Assembly: GCA_900544965.1 (NCBI GenBank) | Contig: UQXE01000002.1 | Span: forward strand, 1-64,000 | DNA length: 64,000 nt | From: an uncultured Eubacteriales bacterium | GTDB taxonomy: Bacteria; Bacillota; Clostridia; Christensenellales; CAG-138 | Direction of reading: 5' to 3' | Part shown: piece after piece, positions 44,852 through 53,728 of the stretch | How the letters are laid out: every line of letters begins with the position of its first letter | Position numbering within the stretch: the first letter of the stretch is position 1 | Notes under the pieces: model-generated | What the model saw: the letters and a program-made list of their open reading frames with translations, nothing else | What the model was told of the DNA's origin: nothing | Database searches by the model: none | Program-made: the position numbers and the translations under genes

Positions 44852-45516
44852 TGGAATACAGGGAAGACGAATATCTGATGCTTTCGGGCATACAGCACTT
44901 TGCTTTTTGCAGGAGGCAATGGGCCCTTATCCACGTTGAGCAGCAGTGGCAGGAAAACGAACATACTGTTATAGGCGAGCTGTTCCATAAAAGGGCCCAT
45001 GACCCCTATTTTCATGAAAAAAGAAATGATCTGATTGTCAGCAGGGGAGTGCCCGTCCATTCCAGATCGATGGGGGTAAGCGGAGTATGCGATATCATTG
45101 AGTTCTATAAGGTTGAGGACGGCATTTCCCTTCACGGGCGCAGGGGGCTGTATAGGGTATATCCGGTTGAATATAAAAAGGGGCATCCAAAGGAGACGAG
45201 GGCAGACCAGCTGCAGCTTGCGGCTCAAGCAATGTGCCTTGAGGAGATGATGTGCTGTAAAATCGACGAGGGAGCTATATTTTATGGGGAAACGCGCCGA
45301 AGGGACAGAGTGGCCATTACGGAGGAGCTTAGAGAAGAGGTAGTCAAAACCTTTAAGGAGATGCATGAGCTGTTTAATAGAGGATACACCCCAAAGGTAA
45401 AATGGTCAAAGAGCTGCAATGCGTGCTCACTCAAAGACCTATGCCTTCCAAAGTTAGGCAGGTCGCCCTCCGTTGCGGAGTATATTAAGAATGCGCTCGC
45501 AGAGGATGATATATGA
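44851..45516 (+). CDS. cas4: Cas4 iron-sulfur nuclease for spacer processing
   Basis: 221 aa. RecB-like nuclease with an N-terminal Cys (HFAFCRRQWALIHVEQQW), the catalytic SGVCDIIEF (Asp) and VEYKKGHPKETRADQLQL (E-x-K, Q motif), and the C-terminal three Cys of the cluster (CNACSLKDLCLP). Cas4 trims and orients prespacers with Cas1-Cas2. Start overlaps the cas7 stop by one base (TAATG). Confidence 0.95.
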   Translation: MEYREDEYLMLSGIQHFAFCRRQWALIHVEQQWQENEHTVIGELFHKRAHDPYFHEKRNDLIVSRGVPVHSRSMGVSGVCDIIEFYKVEDGISLHGRRGLYRVYPVEYKKGHPKETRADQLQLAAQAMCLEEMMCCKIDEGAIFYGETRRRDRVAITEELREEVVKTFKEMHELFNRGYTPKVKWSKSCNACSLKDLCLPKLGRSPSVAEYIKNALAEDDI

Positions 45517-46544
45517 AAAAGCTGCTTAACAGCCTGTATGTTACATCTCCTGAAAATTACCTTTCACTGGACGGGGAGAACATTGTTATACTTGAAAACG
45601 GTCAGGAGCTGGGCAGAATTCCGCTGCATAACTTAGAGGCGGTAATTTCGTTTGGATACAGAGGAGTCAGCCCAGCGCTGATGGGCAAGTGTTCAGAACA
45701 GAATATTTCTCTATGCTTTATCAGTCCTAACGGCAGATTTCTTGCAAGAGTGACAGGGGGCGTTAAGGGAAATGTGATATTAAGAAAAAAGCAGTACCGG
45801 GTTTCTGAGGATGAAAAACTAAGCTTTGAAATAGCTAAAAATTGCGTGTTGGGTAAAGTATATAATTGCCGCTGGGTTTTAGAGCGGGCCACAAGGGATC
45901 ACAGCACACAGATAGATCTTGAAAGGGTTAAGCGGGCGTCCTCATTTCTTCAGCAATCGCTTACAAATATTTCATTAAGCCGATATATGGCCCAGCTGCG
46001 CGGATATGAGGGAGAAGCCGCGAGCGTCTATTTTGGGGTTTTTGATCAGCTAATCCTTCAGCAGAAGAAGGAGTTTACGTTTCATGGCAGAAGCAGAAGA
46101 CCTCCTCTTGATAATGTAAACGCCATGTTATCCTTTATATATACGCTGCTTGCTAACACTATTGAATCAGCTTTGGAGTCCGTAGGGCTTGACCCATACG
46201 TAGGCTTCATGCATACAGATAGGCCAGGAAGAGCGTCCTTGGCGCTGGACTTAATTGAAGAGCTGCGTTCGGTTCTGGCCGACCGCTTCGTGCTTACAAT
46301 GATCAATAAAAAAATGATAACTGGCCGGGGGTTCTCAAAAAAGGAGGATGGGGCGGTAATGATGAAGGATGATACGAAAAAGCTCATCCTGACCGCATGG
46401 CAGAATAAGAAGAAGGATGTAATCACCCATCCCTACCTTGGAGAAAAGGTGGAATGGGGTATGATACCATTCGTTCAAGCCATGCTGCTGGCCAGACACC
46501 TGAGGGGCGATATAGACGAATATCCACCGTTCCTTTGGAAGTAG
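45513..46544 (+). CDS. cas1: Cas1 integrase
   Basis: 343 aa, type I-C. It inserts new spacers together with Cas2. N-terminal beta domain (NSLYVTSPENYLSLDGENIV), then the metal site: Glu in RGYEGEAASVYF, His in GFMHTDRPGRASLALDLIEE, followed by Asp/Glu of that helix. The C-terminal tail is complete. Overlaps cas4 by four bases. Confidence 0.96.
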   Translation: MKKLLNSLYVTSPENYLSLDGENIVILENGQELGRIPLHNLEAVISFGYRGVSPALMGKCSEQNISLCFISPNGRFLARVTGGVKGNVILRKKQYRVSEDEKLSFEIAKNCVLGKVYNCRWVLERATRDHSTQIDLERVKRASSFLQQSLTNISLSRYMAQLRGYEGEAASVYFGVFDQLILQQKKEFTFHGRSRRPPLDNVNAMLSFIYTLLANTIESALESVGLDPYVGFMHTDRPGRASLALDLIEELRSVLADRFVLTMINKKMITGRGFSKKEDGAVMMKDDTKKLILTAWQNKKKDVITHPYLGEKVEWGMIPFVQAMLLARHLRGDIDEYPPFLWK

Positions 46545-46556
46545 GTGATAGCTTTG

Positions 46557-46844
46557 ATGGTTCTTATAACTTACGACGTTAACACAGAAACCGCCGAAGG
46601 GAGGACCAGACTGAGGAGAGTAGCTAAACAGTGTGTTAATTATGGAACGCGCGTACAGAACTCTGTCTTTGAGTGCCTATTGGACAAAGCCCAATGCGTG
46701 GCGCTTAAGTCTATGTTAACCGATATCATTGACGAAGAGCTTGACAGCCTAAGATTTTATTATCTGGGAAACAATCATAGGACAAAAATTGAACATATTG
46801 GCGTTGATAAGGGTATTGATATGGAACAGCCGCTGATCTATTGA
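46557..46844 (+). CDS. cas2: Cas2, integration complex subunit
   Basis: 95 aa from ATG 46557 (AGGTGAT before it); an upstream GTG at 46545 is less likely. Ferredoxin-like fold with MVLITYDVNTETAEGR (the Asp of the family), YGTRVQNSVFECLLD and an end IEHIGVDKGIDMEQPLIY. Last cas gene. No CRISPR repeat follows. Confidence 0.95.
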   Translation: MVLITYDVNTETAEGRTRLRRVAKQCVNYGTRVQNSVFECLLDKAQCVALKSMLTDIIDEELDSLRFYYLGNNHRTKIEHIGVDKGIDMEQPLIY

Positions 46845-47320
46845 ACGGAAAAGTCTAAGTACGGAAGCGTAGGCGTCTATTAATATCGCTTTATAGAGGA
46901 TAATTAAAGAGATTGGCGTTTACAGGTTGAGTTTATTTGTCGCTAACGGTTTTATCCATTGACCATAAGGATTTTAACCTCTGAAGCTATTTTAATAATA
47001 TTTATAAGCTTGTATTATTTAGTTATATATACCCTCAGTTGACAAGGGCAACAACCTTGTCGGCGTTTTGTATAATGTTTGATTCTCATATATAATCTGG
47101 AACGCATTATGGGATAAAAAGATTATCATAAATAGATACATTATAAATTAAGTTTTATTAACTTTACAAGTACTGAACCCATTAATTGAAAACGCCGTGC
47201 TAATCTGCAAAATAGATAATCAAAGTATATCAAATGTTTATAAGCGTTTTTATAGCCAGCCGTTATAAATTAATGTGAGCGTTTGTATATATAGCATATA
47301 AGAGGACAGGAGGTGTCTTT
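46845..47320 (+). other. Gene-free gap after cas2; no CRISPR array seen
   Basis: These 476 bp are AT-rich. I looked for a 30-35-nt sequence repeated at regular spacing and found none, and no GTGGATTGAAA-like repeat end. One hairpin (GACAAGG / CCTTGTC, 47041-47061) followed by GGCGTTTTG could end the cas transcript. A TATAAT occurs soon after it without a good -35 box. The SPOR gene starts behind a GGAGG at 47310. Confidence 0.6.
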
Positions 47321-48196
47321 ATGGAATACAGACGAAGACGTAGGCGCCGTGGGACAAGAAACGGAGGTTCGGGCGCTGGCGGAGTGGTTTTAGCAATAGT
47401 GCTGGTTGCGGGTATGATCTATTTTGTCACCGCATCCTCCGCCGGCACCTGGATCGCGCAAAACGTAGTCGCGCCGCTGTTTGGTACGGCTACCCACAGT
47501 CCGGATCCGTCGGCAACGCCTGATGATAACCCCGCGATAAACTCGGGCGACCTCGTTACACGCGAGATTGATCTGCCATCGATATCCTGCTATATGTTGC
47601 AGATGGGTGCATTCGAATCCAAAGAAAATGCCGAAAAGCTAGCCAACGATATCAAAGACCAAGGGGCGGCCGGTTACGTATATCAGGACAGCGAACGCTT
47701 CAGGGTGCTTGCGTCGGGATACGGAAGCGAGAGCGACGCCAAGAGCGTAAGGGATAGGCTAAAGGATGAGGGCCATGACTGCACGGTATTCAACCTAGCG
47801 GCATCAGGAGCAAGTTTCCGCGTTACAGCGACGGAGGCGCAGCTGAACAATGTTGAAAGCGGTTTTAAAGCCCTGCTCGATACGTGCAATGAAATCATGG
47901 AGGCGTCAATATCTTTTGATGAAAATAAATCCCAGGTTTCAGAGGGAAAAGCCGCAGTCGGAGAAATTCTTACAAAACTCAAAAATGCAGTAGAACCGCT
48001 GAAATCCGTTACATCCTCCGACGAGGTGCTGTTGAGGGTTATTGAATGCTATGATAGATATAGCAGTTTATTATCCGCACTTTCCAACGAACAAACAGAA
48101 AGTTTTGTGGATTTTTCGTCGAAAATGAAGTATACTCAATTACAGTTAACGCATGAATACGTTAAGCTGATGGAGGCGCTGTCCTCCCAAGGCTGA
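47321..48196 (+). CDS. SPOR-domain membrane protein
   Basis: 291 aa. An Arg-rich cytoplasmic N-terminus (MEYRRRRRRRGTR), one membrane helix (GGVVLAIVLVAGMIYFVT) and a SPOR domain at about 86-165: CYMLQMGAFESKENAEKLAN, FRVLASGYGSESDAKSVRDR. SPOR domains bind denuded glycan strands at the septum. The C-terminal 120 residues are helical and unassigned. GGAGGTG precedes the ATG. It is followed by the DRTGG/hydrogenase cluster after 19 bp, but its role there is unclear. Confidence 0.85.
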   Translation: MEYRRRRRRRGTRNGGSGAGGVVLAIVLVAGMIYFVTASSAGTWIAQNVVAPLFGTATHSPDPSATPDDNPAINSGDLVTREIDLPSISCYMLQMGAFESKENAEKLANDIKDQGAAGYVYQDSERFRVLASGYGSESDAKSVRDRLKDEGHDCTVFNLAASGASFRVTATEAQLNNVESGFKALLDTCNEIMEASISFDENKSQVSEGKAAVGEILTKLKNAVEPLKSVTSSDEVLLRVIECYDRYSSLLSALSNEQTESFVDFSSKMKYTQLQLTHEYVKLMEALSSQG

Positions 48197-48215
48197 CGAA
48201 GGAGGGGAATGCGCA

Positions 48216-48575
48216 ATGTTAATATCGGATGTTATCAGGATACTGGACGCAAATATCCTATGTGGAGCCGACCGCACAGATTTGGAGATAGACTCCGCAT
48301 TTGGATCTGATATGATGAGCGACGTGCTGGCGTATGTCACGCCCACAACCTTGGTCTTAACAGGCATGATAAATCCTCATGTGATACGCACCGCAGAGAT
48401 GCTTGATGTGCGATGTATAGTATTCGTGCGTGGAAAGCAGGTAAGCGATGATATCATTGAAGAGGCCGACGAGCAGGGAATGGTGCTTTTGTCAACGACC
48501 AAAACCTTATATACATCAAGCGGTCTCTTGTATCAGGCGGGGCTTCCCGCATGCACAAGGAGCGGACAGGCATGA
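48216..48575 (+). CDS. DRTGG-type domain protein, hydrogenase-cluster associated
   Basis: 119 aa. ISDVIRILDANILCGADRTD at the N-terminus, then DMMSDVLAYVTPTTLVLTGM and DEQGMVLLSTTKTLYTSSGL match stand-alone DRTGG-like proteins that accompany Fe-only hydrogenase-like genes in Clostridia. No catalytic residues are known; a regulatory ligand-binding role is likely. The stop overlaps the ATPase-type gene (ATGA). A related protein lies after the hydrogenase gene, at 50373. Confidence 0.75.
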   Translation: MLISDVIRILDANILCGADRTDLEIDSAFGSDMMSDVLAYVTPTTLVLTGMINPHVIRTAEMLDVRCIVFVRGKQVSDDIIEEADEQGMVLLSTTKTLYTSSGLLYQAGLPACTRSGQA

Positions 48576-48994
48576 CGGTATTATATAGGGATATATATCC
48601 AGTTGAGAGAGGAAATTTCGCCATGGCTGGCGATGCGTCGAGCAAGATAAAGCGGCTGCTTAAACGTATGGATGTAGACCCCGTCTTGATTAGGGAAGTT
48701 GCGATATGTTCATATGAACTTGAGCTTAATCTTGTAATACACTCGCTCGGAGGCGAACTAATCCTTGAGATGACGGAAAATTGCCTTACACTTACCAGCT
48801 CGGATTGCGGTCCAGGGATACCCAATACCGAACTTGCGATGAAAGAGGGATACTCCACGGCGCCGGAGGACGTGCGCATGATGGGATTTGGAGCGGGAAT
48901 GGGCCTGCCCAATGTTAAAAGGCATAGCAGCCGATTTACAATTAAATCCGAAGTTGGAAAAGGTTCCATAATAACGGCTGAATATGACTTGTGA
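48572..48994 (+). CDS. HATPase (anti-sigma factor / Ser-Thr kinase type)
   Basis: 140 aa from ATG 48572, chosen because AAGGAGCGG stands before it and it makes a four-base overlap with the previous gene. GHKL ATPase fold of the RsbW/SpoIIAB kind: N box ELELNLVIHS, G1 DCGPGIPN, G2 GFGAGMGLPNVKRHS. It may phosphorylate or bind a partner protein. In Clostridia such small kinases accompany the hydrogenase-like gene that follows and probably act in the same signalling chain (inference). Confidence 0.8.
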   Translation: MTVLYRDIYPVERGNFAMAGDASSKIKRLLKRMDVDPVLIREVAICSYELELNLVIHSLGGELILEMTENCLTLTSSDCGPGIPNTELAMKEGYSTAPEDVRMMGFGAGMGLPNVKRHSSRFTIKSEVGKGSIITAEYDL

Positions 48995-49028
48995 CCTGTA
49001 GGGTTTTCAAGAAACGGGAGGATGAAGT

Positions 49029-50333
49029 ATGTATAGGCATTCGGTTCGAATAGACAGGCGCAAATGTGTCGGATGCACTAACTGTATAAAGACCTGTCCT
49101 ACTGAGGCGATAAGGGTTCAGCAGGGAAAGGCTAAGATGATGGATGAGCGCTGCATTGACTGCGGAAGGTGTCTTTCCGCCTGCCCGCATCATGCAATGG
49201 TTTCTGTTACAACGCCAGTTTCGGCTCTTGGAACATTTAAATATAACATAGTAATACCGTCCACTACACTCTATTCGCAATTTAAGGGCTTGGAGGATCT
49301 TGAGGATATATACGCGGGACTTTACGCAATGGGCTTTGACGCCATATATGAAGAGGCCAAAGCGGTTGAAATATTCTCTGAAGCTATAAGCAGATATATT
49401 CACAGCTCAGATGCCATATATCCGGTTATACCATGCGCATGCCCTGTAGTGCCAAGGCTGATTACGGCGATGTATCCAAACCTAATAGACAATCTTGCCC
49501 CGTTTGTAGCGCCAAACGAGATAGCCGCGCGTGTTGCAAAGGAAGAGTTCTGCGAGGCCGTAGGAGTTACCAGAAATGAGGTAGGCGCTTATTATATCTC
49601 TGCGTGCGCGGCCGAAATGACGCAGATAAAAAACCCGCTGGGGATCTCAAAAAGTGAAGTTAACGGGGTTTTGTCGGTTAGGGATGTATTTACAACCCTG
49701 CGAAGTTATGTTGGAAAAAACGAAGCCAACCCAAGAAAGATCGCGTACCGCGCAGGAGCGTTTGGCTTGGGCGCCGCCGTTATAGGAGGCATCAGTTCAG
49801 CCGTGGGCACAGGACATCATCTTGCGGTGGATGGAATCTACAATATCATACAATGCTTGGATGAAATAGATAACGAACGATTGAACGACCTGGTTCTGAT
49901 GGAGCCGCTTGCCTGTGCTGGCGGTTGCATTGGAGGGCCGCTTTCTGTTGAAAACCAGTTCGTAGCCAAAAACCGCAACAGGCGCATCGCCAATTCACAG
50001 CCTCGTTTTGATCTTGAAAACGATGAGCATGTGCAGAAATATATAGGATCGCCCTTGATCCGTTTTGATAAGGAATTCCAGCCGTTTAACATGATGAAGC
50101 TAAGCGACGACGTGGTGGAGGCAATGAGGATGATGGACAGGCTTGAGTGTATAAATAAAAACCTTCCGGGACTTGACTGCGGCTCATGCGGTTCGCCTAC
50201 ATGCAGAACACTGGCGGAGGATATCGTGCGCGGACATGCCGTGGAGATGGATTGCATATTCAAGCTTAGGGATAAGGTCAGGCAAATGGCGCAGGAAATG
50301 GTGGATTTGGCGAGCGCTCAGAAGCGTGGCTAG
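49029..50333 (+). CDS. Sensory-type [FeFe]-hydrogenase-like protein
   Basis: 434 aa. Two 4Fe-4S sites (C13/16/19/23 and C42/45/48/52), then a hydrogenase large-subunit domain, then a C-terminal RnfB-like 4Fe-4S motif (LDCGSCGSPTC at about 381). H-cluster motifs: L1 is PCACP (about 135) instead of TSCCP, so the proton-relay Cys is Ala; L2 is SACAAE instead of MPCxxK; L3 is EPLACAGGCIGGPL (about 291). The four Cys that hold the cluster remain. Cys-to-Ala at the relay position is known for slow, sensory group C/D enzymes such as HydS. With a HATPase, two DRTGG proteins and a PHP protein beside it, a hydrogen- or redox-sensing role fits better than bulk hydrogen production. Confidence 0.75.
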   Translation: MYRHSVRIDRRKCVGCTNCIKTCPTEAIRVQQGKAKMMDERCIDCGRCLSACPHHAMVSVTTPVSALGTFKYNIVIPSTTLYSQFKGLEDLEDIYAGLYAMGFDAIYEEAKAVEIFSEAISRYIHSSDAIYPVIPCACPVVPRLITAMYPNLIDNLAPFVAPNEIAARVAKEEFCEAVGVTRNEVGAYYISACAAEMTQIKNPLGISKSEVNGVLSVRDVFTTLRSYVGKNEANPRKIAYRAGAFGLGAAVIGGISSAVGTGHHLAVDGIYNIIQCLDEIDNERLNDLVLMEPLACAGGCIGGPLSVENQFVAKNRNRRIANSQPRFDLENDEHVQKYIGSPLIRFDKEFQPFNMMKLSDDVVEAMRMMDRLECINKNLPGLDCGSCGSPTCRTLAEDIVRGHAVEMDCIFKLRDKVRQMAQEMVDLASAQKRG

Positions 50334-50372
50334 GGTAAATTCGTTTATTAAATTAAGGAGGACATTTTAATT

Positions 50373-50717
50373 ATGAAAGCTGAAGAATTGGCCGTATTGA
50401 TAGATGGAGCTATAAAAACGCGGGAAGGCAGGGACAATGAGATATTATGCGGCTGCACATGCGATTTGTTGAGCTGGGTAATGGCTAAAGGCGTGGCTGG
50501 CTGCGCATGGATAACCGTTCAGACCCACATGAACGTAATAGCGGTGGCGTCTCTTCACGATATGGCCTGCGTTATTTGCCCTGAGGGTATGTCGCCTGAA
50601 CCGGCTACGGTGGCCAAGGCCGATGAAGAGGGGATAGCTATAATATCTTCTCCGTATACCGCATATAAAATCTGCTGCATTATGAATCAGCATGGAATTA
50701 AACCCGAGCGGGATTGA
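50373..50717 (+). CDS. Second DRTGG-like domain protein
   Basis: 114 aa; shares a fold pattern with the protein at 48216 (KTREGRDNEILCGCTCDLLS at the N-terminus, PATVAKADEEGIAIISSPYT near the end). Cys residues at CGCTC and CCIM are notable. Preceded by AAGGAGG, 39 bp behind the hydrogenase-like gene. Probably a regulatory partner of the same complex. Confidence 0.7.
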   Translation: MKAEELAVLIDGAIKTREGRDNEILCGCTCDLLSWVMAKGVAGCAWITVQTHMNVIAVASLHDMACVICPEGMSPEPATVAKADEEGIAIISSPYTAYKICCIMNQHGIKPERD

Positions 50718-50718
50718 T

Positions 50719-51426
50719 ATGTTGCTTGCATGTGACCTACATATTCATTCGTGCCTGTCTCCGTGCGCCGATATGGCCATGACGCCCAATAATTTGGTTA
50801 ACATGGCATATCTTAAGGGCCTTGATATGATCGCTGTGGCAGATCATAACAGCGCTAAGAACCTGCCTGCATGCAAGGCAGCTGCAGATGAGAGAAATAT
50901 GCTCCTTTTGCCCGCTATTGAGGCGGAAAGCAGGGAGGAGGTTCATGTGCTTTGCTATTTTCCAACTGTGGAATCAGCGATTGCTATGGGCGACTACCTG
51001 TATCAACATCTGCCGGATATTAAAAACAGTCCGGAGCTGTTTGGTGAGCAGATAGCCATGAACTCCGAGGATGAGCCTATATACAGGGAAGAAAAGCTCC
51101 TCATACAATCCACGACGCTATCCATTGATAGTATTGCAGACCGGTGCAGAGCGTTCGGCGGCGTGCCTGTGCCGGCACATATAAACCGCTCGTCGAATTC
51201 GCTGATATCCAGTCTCGGATTTGTTCCTCCTCAAAGCGGATTCACTGCGTTGGAGGTATATCGGGGGCTGCCCGCGGCTGGCGTGGACGTTGACCAATAC
51301 CACATACTGTATTCATCGGACGCGCATTATCTGGAAAATATACTTGAGAGGGAGAACTTCATAAACGTAAGGGAAAGGAGCATTGGTTCGGTACTTGAAT
51401 ATCTGTCCAGCAAAAATGATGTTTAA
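50719..51426 (+). CDS. PHP-domain phosphoesterase
   Basis: 235 aa from ATG 50719; a longer start at 50692 lies inside the previous gene. PHP metal motifs: CDLHIHSCLSPCADM, VADHNSAKN, PAIEAESREEVHVLCYF, VPAHINRSSNS and YSSDAHYLEN. A trinuclear-metal phosphoesterase, substrate unknown. PHP genes at the end of this hydrogenase-like cluster recur in Clostridia, so a signalling phosphate may be its substrate (inference). Last gene of the cluster. Confidence 0.8.
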   Translation: MLLACDLHIHSCLSPCADMAMTPNNLVNMAYLKGLDMIAVADHNSAKNLPACKAAADERNMLLLPAIEAESREEVHVLCYFPTVESAIAMGDYLYQHLPDIKNSPELFGEQIAMNSEDEPIYREEKLLIQSTTLSIDSIADRCRAFGGVPVPAHINRSSNSLISSLGFVPPQSGFTALEVYRGLPAAGVDVDQYHILYSSDAHYLENILERENFINVRERSIGSVLEYLSSKNDV

Positions 51427-51527
51427 AAATGATTGTCATAAAAAGTTTGGTTTTCAAATTATAGGAAATAATGTATTATTATAATTGGAGTATTGGGACA
51501 GAATATCAATTACAGGAGGATTTACTA

Positions 51528-52109
51528 ATGGAAAAAGATAAGCTGAATACCAAGAAACTGATACTGGCCGGCATTTTTTTAGTAATAATAGTGCTGATGA
51601 CGTCCTTGCTGCGCGTGCCGGTGTATCAGACCACCGATAGCGGTACTTCTCCCGTAATCCGTAATAACGGCGATCCGGCGGGATCGTACCTGAATCTTGG
51701 CGACGCGCCTATATATGCAGCGGCCTTGGTACTTGGCGGGCCGCTTGGAGCGCTTGTAGCAGCTATAGGTTCATGCCTTGCGGATCTATTCGTGGGAAGC
51801 TCGGTCTATGCTATTCCAAGCTTTATTATTAAGGGCTGCATGGCTTTATTGGCGGCTAGGCTGCTTAAAAAGGGAAGCGGCTGGATGGAGCTTATAAAGG
51901 TATGCCTGTATTGCTCACTTATAATGATTGCGGGATATTTTCTGTTTGATCTTGTAATAATGGGCGATTACGGGGTTGCATCGTTCGCGTTGCCGCTTGA
52001 TTTGCTACAAACTGTGGTTAACACTATCCTCGCTGTACCCGTATTAAAAGTCCTAAGCGGGAAACTCTATAAAGAAAAGGATAATGATTTTATTGTTAGG
52101 GTGAAATAG
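51528..52109 (+). CDS. ECF transporter substrate-binding (S) component
   Basis: 193 aa from ATG 51528 (AGGAGG seven bases before it). Five or six membrane helices: LILAGIFLVIIVLMTSLLRV, then the loop LNLGDAPIYAAALVLGGPLG with GSCLADLFVG, and a C-terminal part (LPLDLLQTVVNTILAVPVLK). This fits vitamin-precursor S components of the PF12822 type; substrate unknown, thiamine or pyridoxine precursors being possible. No EcfA/EcfT genes are adjacent, so it would use the shared group II module. The 100-bp leader has no riboswitch that I can recognise. Confidence 0.8.
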   Translation: MEKDKLNTKKLILAGIFLVIIVLMTSLLRVPVYQTTDSGTSPVIRNNGDPAGSYLNLGDAPIYAAALVLGGPLGALVAAIGSCLADLFVGSSVYAIPSFIIKGCMALLAARLLKKGSGWMELIKVCLYCSLIMIAGYFLFDLVIMGDYGVASFALPLDLLQTVVNTILAVPVLKVLSGKLYKEKDNDFIVRVK

Positions 52110-52112
52110 CGA

Positions 52113-52853
52113 ATGAAATTAACCGTTTTAGGAAAATACGGGCCGTTTCCTGCAGCTACAGGAGCGTGTTCAGGCTATCTTGTTGAAACCGATCAGGCGT
52201 CTATCATTCTGGACCTTGGAAATGGCGCCCTTAGCCGGCTATTGTATAAAAAACCTAGGCTCACAGTGGACGGCGTAATATTGTCCCACCTCCACAGCGA
52301 CCATATGTCGGATATGCTTGTGCTGAGATACGCGCTAAAACAGCTTCATTCAAGGGATAGGTCCATTCCCACACCCTTGTCGGTTGTCGCGCCTTCCGAG
52401 CCTGAGCTTGAATTCAGGCAGCTGATATCCTCCGGCGTTTATGACATGATAGCCGCCAAGGATGGTATGAAGCTGAAATTCAAGGATTTAACGGTTGTTT
52501 TGCACAGAATGACTCATACTGTTGTTTCCTATGCGGTGGAGCTTATGAGCGGAGGCAAACGGATGGTCTATACGGGGGACACAGGTTATAACATGCGCCT
52601 TGAATCCCTCTGCGGCGGAGCGGATCTGCTGCTTGCCGATACATGTTACCTAAACGCCGATAAAACCACGGAAAACGCTGCGCATTTGACTGCCGGCGAG
52701 GCTGGGAGGCTTGCGAAACGATGTGGCGTAAAGCAGCTTATCTGTACTCACATATGGGGCGGCAGTATTGACGATGCCGGCGTACTTGGCGAAGCCAGGG
52801 CCGAATTCCCAACCGCGGAGGTTGCCGTGGAAATGCGCACATATGAGGTTTAA
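52113..52853 (+). CDS. MBL-fold metallohydrolase
   Basis: 246 aa, RNase Z-like or YhfI-like class. Metal motif LSHLHSDHMSDMLVLRY, TDQASIILDLGNGALSRLL at the start, GDTGYN and a final THIWGG. Nuclease or phosphodiesterase activity is possible. It follows the ECF gene by three bases, so they form one transcription unit. Confidence 0.85.
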   Translation: MKLTVLGKYGPFPAATGACSGYLVETDQASIILDLGNGALSRLLYKKPRLTVDGVILSHLHSDHMSDMLVLRYALKQLHSRDRSIPTPLSVVAPSEPELEFRQLISSGVYDMIAAKDGMKLKFKDLTVVLHRMTHTVVSYAVELMSGGKRMVYTGDTGYNMRLESLCGGADLLLADTCYLNADKTTENAAHLTAGEAGRLAKRCGVKQLICTHIWGGSIDDAGVLGEARAEFPTAEVAVEMRTYEV

Positions 52854-52869
52854 ACTCACTATTGTATAA

Positions 52870-52897
52870 ATACGCCTGTTAAATTTAACAGGCGTAT
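52870..52897 (+). terminator. Palindromic terminator before larE
   Basis: ATACGCCTGTTAAA pairs with TTTAACAGGCGTAT, a perfect 14-bp palindrome; the T-rich tail is weak (AGTTATTTAA). It closes the ECF-MBL unit. Confidence 0.7.
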
Positions 52898-52943
52898 AGT
52901 TATTTAATCATATATTGTAATTTTCAAGGATGGTAGGGTGTAA

Positions 52944-53723
52944 ATGGAAAGGCTTAATGATTTTTTAAGAAAATACGATAAAATAGCCATAGCGCTGTCG
53001 GGAGGCGCGGACAGCGCCTGTTTGCTAAAGGCAGCCGTTAAAGCTATAGGCTCTAAAAACGTTTTGGCCATAACGGTCCACAGCGAATTCATGCCCGATG
53101 CGGAGCTCGCAATGGCCAGGCGCTTTGGCCAGCTTGCGGGTGTAGAGCATATGGTTATAGAAGTATGCGCTCTTGATAACGAATTTGTCGCCGCAAATGG
53201 ACCAAAGAGGTGTTATTATTGCAAGCGCGCAATATTTACCGAGATTCTTAATCAAGCATGGATTCATGGAATAAAGGCTGTAATGGATGGCACCAATGCT
53301 GATGATACTTCAGACTACCGTCCAGGAATGGAAGCGTTAAGTGAACTCGGCATTATAAGTCCATTTTTAGAGCTTAACATGAAAAAAACGGATATTATAC
53401 AGCTTTTTGAAGATACAGACGATTTAAGCGTTCCATCCTATGCCTGTCTGGCTACCAGAGTGCCTACTGGAACGAAGATTACACTACAAGACCTGGAAAG
53501 GGCCGACCGGGGCGAAACGCTGCTTAGATCCATGGGGTTTTCAAAACTTAGGGTGAGGATTCACGGCGATTGTGCTAGGCTGGAATTATCAGTGGATGAG
53601 ATTGACAAGGCTTTTGAAATGAAAAGCAATATATCAAATGCGCTAAAATCGGTTGGATTCAGGTACGTATCGCTTGATCTGGATGGTTATGTTCAGGGAA
53701 ATATGAACGAAAGGCGGGCCTAG
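52944..53723 (+). CDS. larE: LarE, sulfur transferase for nickel-pincer cofactor
   Basis: 259 aa, PP-loop ATPase (ALSGGADSACLLKAAVKAIG). It adenylates the LarB product and donates sulfur. CYYCKRAIFTEI and the conserved Cys in SYACLATRVPTG are present; the second is the position that gives up its sulfur in Lactiplantibacillus or binds a cluster in other forms. Followed by larB after five bases. Confidence 0.93.
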   Translation: MERLNDFLRKYDKIAIALSGGADSACLLKAAVKAIGSKNVLAITVHSEFMPDAELAMARRFGQLAGVEHMVIEVCALDNEFVAANGPKRCYYCKRAIFTEILNQAWIHGIKAVMDGTNADDTSDYRPGMEALSELGIISPFLELNMKKTDIIQLFEDTDDLSVPSYACLATRVPTGTKITLQDLERADRGETLLRSMGFSKLRVRIHGDCARLELSVDEIDKAFEMKSNISNALKSVGFRYVSLDLDGYVQGNMNERRA

Positions 53724-53728
53724 GTGTT

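Noticed and set aside
46845..47320. Possible CRISPR array or leader after cas2
   Set aside because: No repeated 30-35-nt unit with regular spacing could be found; only AT-rich DNA and one hairpin.
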